Assembly (NCBI GenBank): GCA_036756705.1
Contig: DAIOKN010000048.1
Span: 1 to 9,037 of the forward strand
From: Caproicibacter sp002399225
Lineage (GTDB): Bacteria > Bacillota > Clostridia > Oscillospirales > Acutalibacteraceae
Length of the DNA stretch: 9,037 nt
Direction: 5' to 3'
In this document: piece after piece, positions 7,125 to 9,037 of the stretch
Layout: each line of letters opens with the position of its first letter
Numbering within the stretch: the stretch's first letter is position 1
Position numbers and translations under genes: made by a program
The notes under the pieces: generated by a model
The model's database searches: none
What the model was told of the DNA's origin: nothing
The model's input: the letters and a program-made list of their open reading frames with translations, nothing else

Positions 7125-8345
7125 TTACTCGCCGCACTCGTCGTGATGCTGATGCTCGTGGCAGACGCTGCCGGTGGATTTCAGTTCGCCTTTCAAGTAA
7201 CTCTCCGCCGCTGTCCGTGCGTCGCCGGAAGCACCCGTCACGACCTCCACATCCCGCTCATTGAAAATATCCACAGCACCCTGACCCATGCCGCCGCTGA
7301 TAATGACCTTTACGCCCTTATCGGCGAGAAAGTTGGGCAGAAAACCAGGTTTGTGGCCGGGATTGTCAACGGATTCCTCTTTCGTAATCTGATTGTTCTC
7401 CACGTCAAACAGCATGAAATTGACACAGTGACCGAAATGCTCCGTTACTTTTTTGCCTTCAGCGGCAACCGCGATTCTAAACATACTTTTTCCCTCCGAT
7501 TCATTTGATTGATTGATTTGCCCCGCCAGCAGTTCGCCAACAGTATCGAACCAGTTTCCGTTAAACAGTTCGATCATCCCGGCGTCACAAGCGGCCGAAA
7601 TTTTGGGGTCGATGGGGAGCTTTGCCAACACCTGCAACCCATGTTTTCCGGCAATCTCGTCGATATGGCTCTCCCCGAAAATTTTGTAGTCCTTCCCGTT
7701 ATCCGGACACCGGAAATACGACATGTTTTCGACCAGCCCCAGCACAGGGATCTTCATCATCTCCGCCATCTTCACCGCTTTGGAGACAATCATGGAAACC
7801 AGCTCCTGGGGCGAAGTCACAATGATGATGCCGTCCACGGGGATGGACTGGAAAACCGTCAGCGGCACATCGCCGGTTCCGGGGGGCATATCAATGAACA
7901 GAAAGTCCAGGTCGCTCCAAATTACGTCAGTCCAGAACTGCTTTACGGTGTTCCCGAGAATCGGGCCGCGCCAGATGACCGGGTCGGTGTCGTTCTCCAA
8001 AAGCAGATTGACGGACATGATGGCAATGCCGGTCTTGCTCTGCCTGGGGTACAGCCCCAATTCACTTCCCTCAGCCTTTCCGCGGATGCCGAAGGCTTTG
8101 GGAATGGATGGCCCCGTCACATCCGCGTCCAGTATGCCGACCTTGTATCCAAGCCGCTGCATGGTGACTGCCAGCATTGCGCTGACAGAGGATTTCCCGA
8201 CGCCGCCTTTTCCGCTGACGACGCCGATCACTTTTTTCACATGGCTCAGCGCATTGAGCGCCGCCCGGAAATCATGCTTTTCCTCTTTGCGGTCCGCGCA
8301 CTCCATGCCGCAGCTTCCGCAGTTGTTGTCACAGCTTTTACTCAT
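7125..8345 (-). CDS. mrp: Mrp/Nbp35-family Fe-S carrier ATPase fused to a NifX/FeMo-cofactor-like domain (MrpORP type)
   Basis: Cytoplasmic P-loop ATPase predicted to hold and transfer iron-sulfur clusters, fused to a dinitrogenase FeMo-cofactor-like domain as in the MrpORP proteins of Desulfovibrio. Of 406 residues, an N-terminal Cys motif CDNNCGSCGMEC (Cys 5, 9, 12, 16) precedes the Mrp core. The deviant Walker A is SGKGGVGKSS (44-53), with LDADVTGPS (72-80) and FIDMPPGTGD (150-159). The second domain starts near 288 (MFRIAVAAEGKKVTEHFGHC) and includes IISGGMGQGA. The protein ends in a His/Cys-rich tail, CHEHQHHDEC (395-404). The usual CxxC of the Mrp core appears as C213-P-D-N, so its second Cys is absent. 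ATG 8345 has AAGAGGTG at 8353-8360 on the minus strand. The gene follows the hydrolase gene after 13 bp, so the two form an operon. Confidence 0.92.
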   Translation of the reverse strand: MSKSCDNNCGSCGMECADRKEEKHDFRAALNALSHVKKVIGVVSGKGGVGKSSVSAMLAVTMQRLGYKVGILDADVTGPSIPKAFGIRGKAEGSELGLYPRQSKTGIAIMSVNLLLENDTDPVIWRGPILGNTVKQFWTDVIWSDLDFLFIDMPPGTGDVPLTVFQSIPVDGIIIVTSPQELVSMIVSKAVKMAEMMKIPVLGLVENMSYFRCPDNGKDYKIFGESHIDEIAGKHGLQVLAKLPIDPKISAACDAGMIELFNGNWFDTVGELLAGQINQSNESEGKSMFRIAVAAEGKKVTEHFGHCVNFMLFDVENNQITKEESVDNPGHKPGFLPNFLADKGVKVIISGGMGQGAVDIFNERDVEVVTGASGDARTAAESYLKGELKSTGSVCHEHQHHDECGE

Positions 8346-8352
8346 ATTCTTT

Positions 8353-8360
8353 CACCTCTT
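8353..8360 (-). promoter_or_regulatory. Ribosome binding site of the Mrp fusion gene
   Basis: AAGAGGTG on the minus strand lies 7 nt before the ATG at 8345 and overlaps the TAA stop of the upstream hydrolase gene. This arrangement suggests coupled translation of the two genes. Confidence 0.7.
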
Positions 8361-8985
8361 ACAGACTGATTGCCAGCCGGCTTCCGGTCGACAGATAGCC
8401 GATACGGTTTCCCATCACGGCCTTTAACCGCTGATACGCTTCCTGCCCCGTGCAGTGGCAGGTGTAGTACCGCGCGCCGGTTTGCAGAAGCTCCCGCGCC
8501 AGAGTGTCCACCGCCTCCGGGGATTCGCTTTTCCCGGAACCACGGCTGTGAAGATGGAATCCGCCGATTACCACGTCGGGAAAATGCCCGTAGTCCGACG
8601 TAAACTGCCGGACAATGTTGAGAATTCCCCGGTGGGCACAGCCGGCAATCAGAACGGCCCTTTTGTTCTGCCAAATGACCAGGTTCTGCTCATGGGCAAA
8701 ATCATCCGGCACAAAGGCTTCGCCTGCCTTTCGGTACAGCTCCGCATTGCCGGAGGGAACGGGCGTGATTTCCCGCACTTCCGAAAACAGCTCCAATTCC
8801 CCGTCAATCTTCTGACGCCCTCCGCAGAACACAAAGCGTTCATTGGGCAAAAGTTCCGGAGCAAGGCCGATATAGGCCTTGTGCCCGTCAGGGCGGTCGG
8901 CATAATGCGGTTCAAAGGCCCGCTCCTGCACATAGACCTTTGCCCGTTCGTTTTTTTCCAGAAAGGTTTTCAGCCCCCCGCCGCT
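8359..8985 (-). CDS. Metallo-beta-lactamase-fold hydrolase, N-terminal part missing or broken
   Basis: Predicted cytoplasmic metal-dependent hydrolase of the MBL fold, of the group often annotated as dihydropterin ribofuranosyl-aminobenzene phosphate synthase-like; the substrate is unknown. The visible part begins SGGGLKTFLEKN, which in the family directly follows the HxHxDH metal-binding loop. Downstream, numbered from an in-frame GTG at 8931, are GCAHRGILNIV (97-107, metal ligand H100), GGFHLHS (H126) and TCHCTGQEAY (H159), ending in a normal C-terminus (TAA at 8359-8361). Upstream of about 8985 the frame no longer resembles the family and meets a stop at 9013-9015, so the HxHxDH loop and the preceding N-terminal strands are not encoded in phase. 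A truncated product from GTG 8931 would lack primary metal ligands. Either the gene is disrupted or the sequence near the edge is unreliable. It sits 13 bp before the Mrp fusion gene. Confidence 0.7.
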   Translation of the reverse strand, partial: SGGGLKTFLEKNERAKVYVQERAFEPHYADRPDGHKAYIGLAPELLPNERFVFCGGRQKIDGELELFSEVREITPVPSGNAELYRKAGEAFVPDDFAHEQNLVIWQNKRAVLIAGCAHRGILNIVRQFTSDYGHFPDVVIGGFHLHSRGSGKSESPEAVDTLARELLQTGARYYTCHCTGQEAYQRLKAVMGNRIGYLSTGSRLAISL

Positions 8986-8988
8986 TTC

Positions 8989-9010
8989 CCCTGGCCGGCA
9001 CCCGGCAGGG
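8989..9010. repeat. GC-rich hairpin at the break in the hydrolase gene
   Basis: CCCTG (8989-8993) and CCGG (8995-8998) pair with CCGG (9002-9005) and CAGGG (9006-9010), leaving one bulged G and a three-base loop. No T-run follows on either strand, so it is not an ordinary terminator. It lies exactly where the hydrolase reading frame stops resembling its family. Confidence 0.5.
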
Positions 9011-9037
9011 CTTCACCCCTCTGTGGGCCAGTGAGAT

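Noticed and set aside
6754..7137. A minus-strand 127-codon frame that resembles a minus-strand frame at 3643-3897
   Set aside because: The similarity follows from the DNA repeat itself. The plus strand of copy 1 has a strong ribosome binding site, an ATG and operon spacing, and the minus frames have none of these. A minus-strand product is not strictly excluded.
7509..8369. A 286-codon plus-strand frame opposite the Mrp fusion gene
   Set aside because: The translation is a composition-driven shadow rich in His, Gln and Arg with no family resemblance, while the minus strand encodes a clear Mrp ATPase.

Overview
The window looks like a chromosomal segment of a moderately GC-rich Firmicute, probably class Clostridia (Oscillospiraceae/Ruminococcaceae-like). 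The reasons are strong AGGAGG-type ribosome binding sites, the flavour of the proteins (an Mrp-NifX fusion and a PMR1/PacL-type Ca2+ pump typical of clostridia), and hairpin-plus-T terminators. This taxonomic reading is inference. There are no rRNA, tRNA, CRISPR or transposase genes that I can see.

Region 1 (1-3871, plus strand) is a compact operon. It holds a P-loop ATPase of the BREX BrxC/BrxD (DUF2791) family that is cut by the left edge, an Lhr-like superfamily 2 DNA helicase that starts inside the ATPase stop codon (ATGA overlap), and a 101-residue protein of unknown family with its own ribosome binding site. A hairpin terminator closes the operon. ATPase plus helicase pairs of this type occur in BREX type 2-like loci and in TerB-linked DNA-processing operons. 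No PglX methylase or PglZ is visible here, so this is either the end of a larger system or a stand-alone pair. It is the best candidate for a poorly described defence or DNA-processing system in the window.

Region 2 (3872-6800, minus strand) carries one gene, a complete Ca2+-type P-type ATPase. It converges on the first operon, and the two share a probably bidirectional terminator. Upstream of it is about 580 bp without an intact gene. This gap holds a widely spaced perfect inverted repeat and a second, frameshifted copy of the 101-residue gene. The Ca2+ pump is therefore bracketed by two direct repeats about 3.2 kb apart.

Region 3 (7063-9037, minus strand) is a second operon. A metallo-beta-lactamase-fold hydrolase, whose N-terminal part is missing or broken near the right edge, is followed after 13 bp by an Mrp/Nbp35 iron-sulfur carrier fused to a NifX/FeMo-cofactor-like domain (MrpORP architecture). 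This points to iron-sulfur or metallocofactor handling. The MrpORP gene ends at a strong hairpin terminator that also lies just after the pseudogene copy.
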